Shown: positions 25,906 through 34,402 of the stretch, piece by piece
Layout: every line of letters begins with the position of its first letter
How positions within the stretch are numbered: position 1 is the stretch's first letter
NCBI RefSeq assembly: GCF_900110615.1
Contig: NZ_FOEI01000002.1
Location: 1-64,000, forward strand
Length of the DNA stretch: 64,000 bases
Source: Flavobacterium urocaniciphilum
GTDB taxonomy: Bacteria > Bacteroidota > Bacteroidia > Flavobacteriales > Flavobacteriaceae
Direction: 5' to 3'
Notes under the pieces: model-generated
What the model was told of the DNA's origin: nothing
Seen by the model: the letters and a program-made list of their open reading frames with translations, nothing else
The model's database searches: none
Position numbers and translations under genes: made by a program

Positions 25906-28254
25906 ATGAAATACTTTTTAACTTCACTTTTTTTCATTTCTTCAACCATTTTATTTTCTCAAAATCTTCAACTTGAAGAAATAATGAAAGGAAACGGATT
26001 TGTTGGTAATCAACCATCCAATATTCATTGGTCTGTAGACGGAAAATCTATATTTTTCGACTGGAATCCTAAAAACGAACTTGGAGATAAAGCTTATTAT
26101 TGGCAAAATGGTTTAAAAGAACCTAAACTTTTACCAACTTCAGAATATAATTTTGCAGAAATACAATTTCATGGTCAAGAACAATTCGATATTGTTTATT
26201 ATTCTAATCAAGGTGTGCTGTTTGCTTACAATAAAAAATCGAAAGAAAATAAAATCATATATCAAACTTCGGCTTCAGTTAATTCAATTCAAAGAAGTAA
26301 CAATCCAAATATTATATTTTTTCAGCAAAATAGAAATCTTTTCCAGCTGAATGTCACTAATTTTCAACTGAAACAGGTAACTAATTTTAAAATGGGTTCT
26401 AAAAATTCAGATAATAAAAACAATGATAGTTATTTGAATACTCAACAAAAAGAATTGTTTAAATTTATTAATGAAGAAAATGATAAATCAGAATGGAATC
26501 AAAACCGTTCGGAGGAATATGAAATTAAATTCCCTTCAGAAATATTTTTCGGTTCCAATACTTTAGAAGCTGTTAAAGTTAATCCAAATGGTAAATTTGT
26601 TACTTATAGATTGTCGGAATATTCAAATTCTAAAGAGACAAAAGTTGAAAACTTTATCACTAAAGATGGTTTTACAAAAAATGTTTCAGCTCGAGAAAAG
26701 GTGTCTATAAACAATATCAGTAAGCATAAAATGTATGTTTATGATGTTGAAAAAGATGAAGTGAAACCACTTTCTTTTTCTCAGTTGACAGGTATAAAAA
26801 CAACGCCAAAATATTATCAGGAATACAATGATTTAAAAAATGCAGATCCAATTGAAAAAGCGATAACTATGCAGGCGCCTATATATAATGCAAATGGTAG
26901 CTTAGCTGTTTTTGAAGCAAGAAGTTTAGATAATAAAGATCGATGGATACTTCAATTAAATTTAGAAAAAGCAACAATTACAGAAATTGATTATCAACAT
27001 GATGAAGCTTGGATCGGCGGGCCTGGTATACCTGGTTACAATTTTACAAGTGGGACTTTAGGTTTTTTAGCCGATAATAAAACAATTTATTTTCAATCAG
27101 AGGCTTCTGGATATTCACACTTATATACTTTTAATTTAGAAACTAAAAAGAAAACACAATTAACAAGTGGAAATTGGGAAGTTCGCGATGTTACTTTGTC
27201 AAAACTGAGTAATGCTTTTTATATTACAACAACGGAAACACATCCAGGAAATCGTTCTTTTTATAAATTAGATATTTCTTCAGGTAAGAAAACACCAATT
27301 CTAACGAATGATGGAGCTTATGAAATTGAATTGTCTCCAGATGAAACACAATTAGCTATTCGTTATTCTTACATAAATAAACCTTGGGAAGTTTATGTAG
27401 CAGAAAACAAACCGAATCCAACGTTAAAACAAATCACTTATTCTACTACAGAGGCTTTTAAACAATACAATTGGAAAACTCCAGAAGTTGTAACTTTTAA
27501 AGCAACAGACGGAACTAACGTTTATGCTAGATTGTATCAACCTAAGTCGGAAAGCAAAAATAGAGCAGCAATTATTTTTGTTCATGGTGCTGGTTATTTA
27601 CAAAACGCCCATAATTATTGGAGTACCTATCATAGAGAATACATGTTTCATAATTTGTTGTCCGATTTAGGATACACTGTTTTAGATATTGATTATAGAG
27701 CGAGTGATGGTTATGGACGTGATTTCCGAACAGGAATTTACCGTCATATGGGTGGAAAGGATTTATCTGATCAATTGGATGGTAAAAAATTTTTAGTAGA
27801 AAAATTAGGTATCGATAAAAACAAAGTCGGAATTTATGGAGGATCTTATGGAGGATTTATCACTTTAATGGCATTATTAACCAAACCAGGTGAATTTAAA
27901 GCAGGTGCAGCTTTACGTTCAGTTACCGATTGGGCACATTATAATCAGGGTTATACGGCTAATATTTTAAATTTTCCAGAAACGGATCCAGAAGCTTACA
28001 AAAAAAGTTCGCCTATTTATTTCGCTGAAAATTTAAAAGATAAATTATTGATGTTACATGGAATGGTAGATGATAATGTGCAGTTTCAAGATGTTGTTCG
28101 ATTAACACAACGTTTCATTGAATTAGGTAAAAAAGATTGGGATTTAGCGGTTTATCCGGTTGAAGCTCATGGGTTTCAAAAAACCTATTCTTGGGTGGAT
28201 GAATATCGTAGAATATTGGATTTATTTAATAAAAATTTATTAGGCAAAAAATAA
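25906..28254 (+). CDS. S9 family (dipeptidyl-peptidase IV-like) serine peptidase
   Basis: The 782-residue exported protein has a signal peptide (about 1-18), an N-terminal beta-propeller (about 25-510, with FDWNPKNELGDKAYYW and LSPDETQLAIRYSY) and a C-terminal alpha/beta-hydrolase domain. The catalytic Ser is in YGGSYGGFITLMA, the Asp in GMVDDNVQ and the His in VEAHGFQ. The family removes dipeptides from the N terminus of short peptides in the periplasm. The enzyme subclass (DPP IV versus other prolyl oligopeptidase forms) is not decided by sequence alone. The next gene begins at its stop. Confidence 0.93.
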   Translation: MKYFLTSLFFISSTILFSQNLQLEEIMKGNGFVGNQPSNIHWSVDGKSIFFDWNPKNELGDKAYYWQNGLKEPKLLPTSEYNFAEIQFHGQEQFDIVYYSNQGVLFAYNKKSKENKIIYQTSASVNSIQRSNNPNIIFFQQNRNLFQLNVTNFQLKQVTNFKMGSKNSDNKNNDSYLNTQQKELFKFINEENDKSEWNQNRSEEYEIKFPSEIFFGSNTLEAVKVNPNGKFVTYRLSEYSNSKETKVENFITKDGFTKNVSAREKVSINNISKHKMYVYDVEKDEVKPLSFSQLTGIKTTPKYYQEYNDLKNADPIEKAITMQAPIYNANGSLAVFEARSLDNKDRWILQLNLEKATITEIDYQHDEAWIGGPGIPGYNFTSGTLGFLADNKTIYFQSEASGYSHLYTFNLETKKKTQLTSGNWEVRDVTLSKLSNAFYITTTETHPGNRSFYKLDISSGKKTPILTNDGAYEIELSPDETQLAIRYSYINKPWEVYVAENKPNPTLKQITYSTTEAFKQYNWKTPEVVTFKATDGTNVYARLYQPKSESKNRAAIIFVHGAGYLQNAHNYWSTYHREYMFHNLLSDLGYTVLDIDYRASDGYGRDFRTGIYRHMGGKDLSDQLDGKKFLVEKLGIDKNKVGIYGGSYGGFITLMALLTKPGEFKAGAALRSVTDWAHYNQGYTANILNFPETDPEAYKKSSPIYFAENLKDKLLMLHGMVDDNVQFQDVVRLTQRFIELGKKDWDLAVYPVEAHGFQKTYSWVDEYRRILDLFNKNLLGKK

Positions 28255-28679
28255 TGGAAATTCGTTTATTACATCAAAAAGAAGAAATGTTGGAACACTT
28301 AGATATTGTTCAGCAAATGTATCCAGATTTTACTTTAGAAAAATATGGTACACTTTTAGATGAAATGTTAAAAAGCAATTATTCACAAATAATAATTATA
28401 AAAGAGAATCAAACTATTGCATTAACTGGCGTTTGGGTTGGAACAAAATTATGGTCGGGGAAATATGTTGAAATCGACAGTTTTGTAGTTCATGAAAATT
28501 TTAGAGGTCAAAAAATTGGTGATTTGTTAATTCAAAAAGTTCATGAAATAGCAAAAGAAGTAAATGCCAATCAAATTGTTTTAGATGCCTTTACTACAAA
28601 TTTTGCAGCTGGAAAATTTTATATCAATCATGGTTTTGTGCCAAAAGGGTTTCATTTTATTAAATTTTTAAATCAATAA
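28254..28679 (+). CDS. GNAT family N-acetyltransferase
   Basis: The 141-residue protein fits a single GNAT domain. Acetyl-CoA binding is indicated by VVHENFRGQKIGDLLIQKV (motif A, RxxGxG-like) around residues 80-98 and the end KFYINHGFVPKGFHF. It overlaps the S9 peptidase stop by one base and so is co-expressed with it. The acceptor substrate is not evident. Confidence 0.88.
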   Translation: MEIRLLHQKEEMLEHLDIVQQMYPDFTLEKYGTLLDEMLKSNYSQIIIIKENQTIALTGVWVGTKLWSGKYVEIDSFVVHENFRGQKIGDLLIQKVHEIAKEVNANQIVLDAFTTNFAAGKFYINHGFVPKGFHFIKFLNQ

Positions 28680-28682
28680 AAA

Positions 28683-29123
28683 ATGAAAGTTTTAGTCTTG
28701 TTTTTAATAACAATTTTCAATTATAATTCTTGTTCTTCAGAAAAAGGAATACAAGAAGCGAAACAATATGTGGAAAAAATAACTTTTCAAAATTGGGTTG
28801 GTGGAGTTAAAGGTGCTGGCGGAGGAACAATTTTAAATGTTGCGTTATCGAAAAGTTTACCCGAAAATATTGAAATGGTAAAAATTCAGTTTCAAGATAG
28901 AGAAAGTACTTTTTTTAAAGTAAATGATTTGTCGTATCAAGCATCCATAAAAACATTTGACAATATGAATGAAACGGTTCCAACTCCCACAATTAATACG
29001 GGATTAAAACCTAGCCAAGCTCGAATTTATTTTAAAATAGATGGTAAAGAAAGTACTGTTGTTTTTGATGATGTTAAAGAATTAGCTATGTTAGAGTATC
29101 CTTCCATTAATAAAAGAAATTAA
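28683..29123 (+). CDS. Small secreted or lipid-anchored protein, unknown
   Basis: The 146-residue protein has a short signal with a lipobox-like NSCSSEKG (Cys17), then a beta-rich mature region including ITFQNWVGGVKGAGGGTILNVALSKSL and RIYFKIDGKESTVVFDDV. It follows the acetyltransferase after three bases and is likely part of the same transcript. I do not recognise a family; by composition it resembles a beta-sandwich. Confidence 0.7.
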   Translation: MKVLVLFLITIFNYNSCSSEKGIQEAKQYVEKITFQNWVGGVKGAGGGTILNVALSKSLPENIEMVKIQFQDRESTFFKVNDLSYQASIKTFDNMNETVPTPTINTGLKPSQARIYFKIDGKESTVVFDDVKELAMLEYPSINKRN

Positions 29124-29124
29124 T

Positions 29125-29132
29125 TACTTTTG
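29125..29132 (+). promoter_or_regulatory. -7 element of flippase gene
   Basis: TACTTTTG matches TAnnTTTG, 28 bases before the TTG start of the polysaccharide flippase gene. Confidence 0.55.
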
Positions 29133-29160
29133 TTTACTTTTAAATCTAAAAACAATCTAA

Positions 29161-30663
29161 TTGAGCGCCAATAAAACTCTTTTAAAACAAACCCTTATAT
29201 ACGGTTTAGCCACAGTTTTACCTAGAGTAATCAGTTTCTTACTGGTTAGTCTGCATACATCTTATATGCCAAAACCAGAGATGTATGGTGAAATTACTAT
29301 TTTGTTAGCTTATATGATATTTTTTAATGTCATTTTATCCTACGGAATGGAAACGGCTTTTTTCAGATTTTATCATAAGCAAGATACTAAAGATGAAGGT
29401 CTAATCGAGCAAAATAAAAAAGATGTAATAAGTACGGCTACTGTTTCTATATTTTGGAGTACCATTTTATTTCTATGTATAGCGCTTTTATTTCAAAAAA
29501 CGTTGGCTGGTTTTTTAAATGTCGACAAAGAATATGTAAACTATGCCATTTGGATATTAGCTTTTGATGCATTAGTAATTATTCCTTTTTCAAAACTTCG
29601 AGCAGAACAAAAACCGATTAAATACTCTGTGTTTAAAATATCTAATGTCATTATTAATATGTTGCTAAACGTATTTTTACTGGCCATTATACCAAAATTA
29701 GCAAATGCGAATCCGGAAGGTTTTTGGAGTTCTATTTATGTGGAAGATTATCAAATTGGCTATGTATTCCTTGCAAATTTAATCGCTAGTTTGTTCACTT
29801 TTGTTTTGTTCATGCCGCATTATTTTCAAGCAAATTGGTTGTTCAATAAGGAGTTGTGGAAAAAAATGCTTAATTACGGATGGCCTATACTTTTCGCAGG
29901 TTTAGCATTCGGAATTAACGAGCATTTAGATAAAATATTATTGGATAAATTTTTAGATCCATCTATTGCTAAAGCTGCTGTTGGAGCGTATTCGGCTTGT
30001 TATAAAATCGGCTTGTTCATGGTGTTGTTTAGAACGGCATATACTTTGGGGGTAGAACCTTTTTTCTTCAGTCAAGCTGGAAAGGAAAATGCGCAACAAG
30101 TGTATGCAACTATCACAAAATATTTTGTCATTTTAGGTTCGTTAATTTTATTAGTTGTTGTGGTTTTCGCCGATGTGGTTAAATTCTTCTTAGTAAGACA
30201 ACCAGAATATTGGGAAGCTATGACAATAGTTCCTTTAATCGTAATAGCAAATTTCTTTTTAGGAATTTATACAAGTTTGTCAGTTTGGTACAAATTAATT
30301 GATAGAACTATTATTGGTGCTTATATTTCTGCAATTGGAGCCATTATAACTTTGGTTTTAAATTATGTTTTAATTGTAAAATTTAATTTAAGTTATGTCG
30401 GATCTGCTATTGCAACTATTTGTGCTTATGGAAGTATGATGCTAATTTCTTATTTGTTAGGAAGAAAACGCTATCCAATTCCGTTTGAAATGAGAAAAAT
30501 TCTAACCTATCTTTTTGTATCGATAACGCTTGCTTGTGTTTCTTTTTATGTTAAAATATTTAGAGATACATACATTTTCGGAATACTTGCAATCATTGGC
30601 TTTAGTTACTATATTTACAAAAATGAAACAGAAGTCATTTTGAAATTGATTAAAAGAAAATAA
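29161..30663 (+). CDS. Polysaccharide flippase of the MOP superfamily (Wzx-like)
   Basis: The 500-residue integral membrane protein has about 14 hydrophobic segments, with a typical opening ATVLPRVISFLLVSLHTSYMPKPEMYGEI and the central motif GWPILFAGLAFGINEHLDKILLDKFL, as in Wzx/RfbX-type lipid-linked oligosaccharide flippases. The start is TTG (MSANKTLLKQT). It is followed by dut. No glycosyltransferase cluster is adjacent, so it is a stand-alone flippase of conserved location. The substrate is unknown. Confidence 0.88.
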   Translation: MSANKTLLKQTLIYGLATVLPRVISFLLVSLHTSYMPKPEMYGEITILLAYMIFFNVILSYGMETAFFRFYHKQDTKDEGLIEQNKKDVISTATVSIFWSTILFLCIALLFQKTLAGFLNVDKEYVNYAIWILAFDALVIIPFSKLRAEQKPIKYSVFKISNVIINMLLNVFLLAIIPKLANANPEGFWSSIYVEDYQIGYVFLANLIASLFTFVLFMPHYFQANWLFNKELWKKMLNYGWPILFAGLAFGINEHLDKILLDKFLDPSIAKAAVGAYSACYKIGLFMVLFRTAYTLGVEPFFFSQAGKENAQQVYATITKYFVILGSLILLVVVVFADVVKFFLVRQPEYWEAMTIVPLIVIANFFLGIYTSLSVWYKLIDRTIIGAYISAIGAIITLVLNYVLIVKFNLSYVGSAIATICAYGSMMLISYLLGRKRYPIPFEMRKILTYLFVSITLACVSFYVKIFRDTYIFGILAIIGFSYYIYKNETEVILKLIKRK

Positions 30664-30694
30664 TATAAACTTCGCAGTTTAAAAAAATAATATA

Positions 30695-31129
30695 ATGCAA
30701 ATAAAAATCATCAATAAATCACAACATCCATTACCAAATTACGAAACAAATGCTTCTGCTGGTATGGATTTACGTGCCAATTTAACGGAATCAATCACAC
30801 TAAAACCTTTAGAAAGAACGTTAGTAAAAACCGGACTTTTTATTGAATTGCCAATTGGTTACGAAGCGCAAGTTCGTCCAAGAAGTGGATTGGCATTTAA
30901 AAAAGGAATCACTGTTTTAAATTCTCCTGGAACTGTTGATGCCGATTATCGTGGTGAAATTGGAGTTATTCTAGTAAATCTTTCCAATGAAGATTTCGTT
31001 ATTGAAAATGGTGAAAGAATTGCGCAATTAATCATTGCTAAACACGAACGTGCAGAATGGTTAGAAACAATCGAACTATCAGAAACCTCTAGAGGTGAAG
31101 GCGGATTCGGTAGTACTGGAGTGAAATAA
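30695..31129 (+). CDS. dut: dUTP diphosphatase
   Basis: Dut hydrolyses dUTP to dUMP and keeps uracil out of DNA. The trimeric-type 144-residue enzyme has all five motifs: [43 protein letters not shown] and the C-terminal [10 protein letters not shown]. The catalytic aspartate lies in TVDADYR. It is at the head of an operon-like series with the sugar nucleotidyltransferase, separated by a repeated element. Confidence 0.96.
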   Translation: MQIKIINKSQHPLPNYETNASAGMDLRANLTESITLKPLERTLVKTGLFIELPIGYEAQVRPRSGLAFKKGITVLNSPGTVDADYRGEIGVILVNLSNEDFVIENGERIAQLIIAKHERAEWLETIELSETSRGEGGFGSTGVK

Positions 31130-31130
31130 A

Positions 31131-31236
31131 GCCCCCTAACCCCAGAAGGGGAACAAAAAGGAATAAAAATAAAAATGTAACATAAAACCTATGCTCCTCG
31201 ATAGGTTACCCCTCTTTTGGAGGGGACAGGGGAGGC
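31131..31236. repeat. GC-rich inverted-repeat element between dut and nucleotidyltransferase
   Basis: The left arm (31131-31151, GCCCCCTAACCCCAGAAGGGG) and right arm (31209-31236, ending GGACAGGGGAGGC) are imperfect inverted copies flanking an AT-rich centre. Inside, AACCTAT (31186-31192) pairs perfectly with ATAGGTT (31201-31207). The C/G-rich blocks contrast with the AT-rich surroundings. The form is that of a dispersed palindromic intergenic repeat of Bacteroidetes. The right arm ends directly before the next start codon. Confidence 0.7.
31228..31234 (+). promoter_or_regulatory. Purine-rich ribosome-binding site contributed by the repeat
   Basis: AGGGGAG lies 6 bases before the ATG at 31241. 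Most genes here lack a Shine-Dalgarno-like sequence, so this one, formed by the repeat's right arm, is unusual and favours the ATG at 31241 over the frame opening at 31217. Confidence 0.6.
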
Positions 31237-31240
31237 AAAT

Positions 31241-32251
31241 ATGAAAATAATCGTACCTATGGCTGGACGCGGTTCTCGTCTTCGTCCACATACTTTAACA
31301 ATCCCAAAACCATTAATTCCAATTGCTGGAAAACCTATTGTTCACAGACTAGTAGAAGATATAGCAAAAGTTATCAATCAACCAATTGATGAAGTGGCAT
31401 TTATCATTCACGAAAGTTTTGGTGCTCAAGTTGAAAAAGATTTATTAGCAATTGCTACTAAAATTGGAGCTAAAGGAACCATTTATTACCAAAATGAAGC
31501 TTTAGGAACGGGTCATGCGATTATGTGTGCTAAAGATTCTTTATCTGGACCAGCAGTTATTGCTTATGCGGATACGTTAATTCGTGCCGATTTCGAACTA
31601 GACGCAACTGCAGATAGTGTTATTTGGGTAAAACAAGTAGATCAACCGGAAGCATTTGGTGTAGTAAACTTAAACGATAATGGAGAAATTATCGAATTAG
31701 TTGAAAAACCAAAAGAATTTGTATCCGATTTAGCCGTTATTGGAATATACTATTTTAAAGATATTGCTGTTTTGAAAAATGAATTACAATCGGTTTTAGA
31801 TAATAATATCATTCATGGTGGCGAATACCAAATTAATGATGGTATCAAACAAATGATGGCAAAAGGAATGAAATTCGTTCCAGGTAAAGTGGATGAATGG
31901 ATGGATTGCGGTAACAAAGATGTAACGGTTGATACCAATAATAGAATGTTAGGATTTTTACAAGCAGATGGTGAAAATTTAGTCGCTGCCAATGTAAGAT
32001 TGGATAATTCTACGATTATTCCTCCATGTTTTATTGATGAAGATGTATATTTAATTAATACTACGGTAGGTCCAAATGTTTCTCTAGGGAAAGGTTGTCA
32101 CGTGGTGAATAGTACGATCAAAAATAGTTTAATTCAAACGCATGCGCATATAAAAAATGCTAAGTTAGACAATGCCATGATAGGAAATCACGTTAACTAT
32201 AATGGAGAATTTACAAGTGTAAGTTTAGGTGATTATTCAACAATGGAATAA
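31241..32251 (+). CDS. Sugar-phosphate nucleotidyltransferase
   Basis: The 336-residue enzyme activates a sugar 1-phosphate with a nucleoside triphosphate. It has the N-terminal signature IVPMAGRGSRLRPHTLTIPKPLIPIAGKP (split over residues 3-31), the metal-binding AYADTLI segment and a left-handed beta-helix-like end (NSTIKNSLIQTHAHIKNAKLDNAMIG). It belongs to the glucose-1-phosphate thymidylyl/uridylyltransferase group. Start chosen at ATG 31241 because it directly precedes the catalytic loop. It stands first in a TPR, DUF4292 and EnvC series, which suggests an envelope-polysaccharide role. Confidence 0.93.
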   Translation: MKIIVPMAGRGSRLRPHTLTIPKPLIPIAGKPIVHRLVEDIAKVINQPIDEVAFIIHESFGAQVEKDLLAIATKIGAKGTIYYQNEALGTGHAIMCAKDSLSGPAVIAYADTLIRADFELDATADSVIWVKQVDQPEAFGVVNLNDNGEIIELVEKPKEFVSDLAVIGIYYFKDIAVLKNELQSVLDNNIIHGGEYQINDGIKQMMAKGMKFVPGKVDEWMDCGNKDVTVDTNNRMLGFLQADGENLVAANVRLDNSTIIPPCFIDEDVYLINTTVGPNVSLGKGCHVVNSTIKNSLIQTHAHIKNAKLDNAMIGNHVNYNGEFTSVSLGDYSTME

Positions 32252-32284
32252 TTTTTGATTCAAATAAAATAGAACAAAAAACTA

Positions 32285-33598
32285 ATGAGAAAAATAATAG
32301 CTTTTCTTTTCCTTTTTCAACTTTCTTTCGGACAAGTAAATCCAGAAGAAGTAGAAACTGCGGAAAATGAATTCGAAAATAATTTTTATGAAGCTTTGAA
32401 ACAAAAAGCCATTGAAAATTATGATAAAGCTATTTTGTCATTAGATAAATGTTTGCAAAAAGAACCCAATAATCCTGAAATTCATTACCAATTAGGTGTT
32501 AATTATTTAGCGCAGCAAAATTACGTTCAAGCAGAAATTGCTTTTAAAAAAGCAGTTGAATTAGAACCAAAACAACGTTGGTATTGGAATGGATTGTACG
32601 ATGTGTATTATCAGTTAAAAGATTTTCATAAATCAATTCCAATTGTGGAAAAACTGGTCACATTTGATGCCAATATGAAAGAAGATTTGGTGTCGTTGTA
32701 CATGCATACACAACAATTCGATAAAGCCAAAAAAGTTATCGATGATATTGAAAGTACGGGTACATTAACCAAAACAATGGAAATGTATCAAGTACAAATT
32801 CAAGCAATGGCAAAAGGAGTAAAGCCTCAAACAAATGATTTATTAGCTGCCATTAAATCAAATCCGAAATTAGAACAAAATTATATCGATTTAATTTACG
32901 TTTATTCTACAGCTAACCAAGAAGAAAAAGCCTTTGAAACGGCTTTACAGTTAGAAAAAGAAATTCCAAGTTCGGATATGGCGCATGTGAGTTTAGTGAA
33001 GTTTTACATTAATGAAAACAATAGTGCTAAAGCTACAGAATCTTATAAAAGAGTTGCGAAGAGTAGTAAAATTGACTTCAAAATTAAACAAAGAGTTTTA
33101 AATGAATATTTAATTTTTGCCACTAAAAATCCACAATTATTAACGGAAATCGATAATACTATTACGTATTTTGATAATAATATTGGAATGGATGTAACGA
33201 AAGAAATTGGAAAGTTTTTTTACAATAAAAACAATTTCGAATTGGCTCAAAAATACATTGAGAAGTCGACTACTAATGATGTAGAAACCATCGATTTGTT
33301 ATTGAATATTTATGATTTCAATAAACAGTTTGATAAAATGGCTAAAAAAGCAGAAGGATTTATCGAATTGTATCCAACTAAAGCCAACTTGTATTATTAC
33401 GCTGCAAAAGGAAATAATAATTTGAAAAATTATAAAAAGGCAAAAGATTTTTTAGAAATGGGTATCGATTATTTAATTGACGATTCTAGTTTAGAAATTG
33501 GATTTTGCAAACAATTTATTATTTGTGCCGACGGATTATCAGATGCCAAATTAAAACAAACGTATCAAAAAAGATTAGAAACACTTTCAAAACAATAA
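32285..33598 (+). CDS. Secreted TPR-repeat protein
   Basis: The 437-residue protein has a signal peptide (about 1-17, ending FGQ) and TPR pairs, clearest at about 35-130 (NPEIHYQLGVNYLAQQNYVQAEIAFKKAVELEP) and less regular later. It would act as a periplasmic scaffold. Its stop overlaps the next start by one base (TAATG), so coupling with the DUF4292 lipoprotein is likely. Confidence 0.87.
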   Translation: MRKIIAFLFLFQLSFGQVNPEEVETAENEFENNFYEALKQKAIENYDKAILSLDKCLQKEPNNPEIHYQLGVNYLAQQNYVQAEIAFKKAVELEPKQRWYWNGLYDVYYQLKDFHKSIPIVEKLVTFDANMKEDLVSLYMHTQQFDKAKKVIDDIESTGTLTKTMEMYQVQIQAMAKGVKPQTNDLLAAIKSNPKLEQNYIDLIYVYSTANQEEKAFETALQLEKEIPSSDMAHVSLVKFYINENNSAKATESYKRVAKSSKIDFKIKQRVLNEYLIFATKNPQLLTEIDNTITYFDNNIGMDVTKEIGKFFYNKNNFELAQKYIEKSTTNDVETIDLLLNIYDFNKQFDKMAKKAEGFIELYPTKANLYYYAAKGNNNLKNYKKAKDFLEMGIDYLIDDSSLEIGFCKQFIICADGLSDAKLKQTYQKRLETLSKQ

Positions 33599-34377
33599 TG
33601 AAAAAAACACTTATATTTTTATTTGCTGCAATAGCTATGTTGAGCTGTAAAACGAAGAAAAAGGTTGCCGAACAATCTATTTCAAATGAAACTGTTGTAG
33701 ATAATAAAGCCAAAGAAGTAATTAAAAAGCACTATGAAAATGTATTGAATTTTCAAACGGCTTCTATTCGTACTTCTGCAAGTTATGAAGATGCACATCA
33801 ATCTATTTCAATTGGTGCTGATATAAGAATTAAAAAAGATGAAATCATTTGGATCAATTTAAAATTTGTTGGAATTCCAATGGCAAAAGCGTTAATTACA
33901 CCAACTCGAGTAAGTTATTTCGAAAAGAAAAACGGAACTTTTTTTGATGGTGATTATTCTATTTTAACCAAAATGTTAGGAACCGATTTAGACTTTCAAA
34001 AAGTTCAAAATTTATTATTAGGTAAACCAATCGATAATTTAACAAAAGAAGAATTTATCGCTGAAGTGGCAGATAATTTATTTCAATTAAAATCGAAAAA
34101 CACATCCAACACTGAAAAATTATACAGTTTTGAAAGTGCAAACTACTTATTGAAAAAGCAATTCATCAATCAAATTTCTCAAAATAGAAACGTGTTGGTT
34201 AACTATCCATCTTATTTCAATCAAGACAATATGTTTTTACCAACTGGCGTTAATATTGTAGCGAATCAAAAAGATCAGGTTAAAATCGACATAGAATATA
34301 AAAAAATTACGTTTAATGAAGCATTAACGTATCCTTATTCTATTCCGGATGGTTATACTCCGATAAATATTGATTAA
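33598..34377 (+). CDS. DUF4292 lipoprotein
   Basis: The 259-residue protein starts MKKTLIFLFAAIAMLSCKTKKKV (split: signal 1-16, lipid-attachment Cys17) and contains a LolA/LolB-like beta-rich region, with IRIKKDEIIWINLKFVGIPMAKALITPTRVSYFEK about residues 80-115. DUF4292 is thought to be related to LolB-type outer-membrane lipoproteins. The start at 33598 is fixed by the signal peptide; the frame is open further upstream. Position between a TPR protein and an EnvC-like factor points to envelope work. Confidence 0.88.
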   Translation: MKKTLIFLFAAIAMLSCKTKKKVAEQSISNETVVDNKAKEVIKKHYENVLNFQTASIRTSASYEDAHQSISIGADIRIKKDEIIWINLKFVGIPMAKALITPTRVSYFEKKNGTFFDGDYSILTKMLGTDLDFQKVQNLLLGKPIDNLTKEEFIAEVADNLFQLKSKNTSNTEKLYSFESANYLLKKQFINQISQNRNVLVNYPSYFNQDNMFLPTGVNIVANQKDQVKIDIEYKKITFNEALTYPYSIPDGYTPINID

Positions 34378-34402
34378 TTTCGCAAAAAAATAATTTTCAA
34401 GA

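Noticed and set aside
28254..30663. Acetyltransferase, lipoprotein and flippase considered as a capsule or O-antigen locus
   Set aside because: No glycosyltransferases or polymerase are present; the flippase has its own promoter and the neighbours are unrelated.
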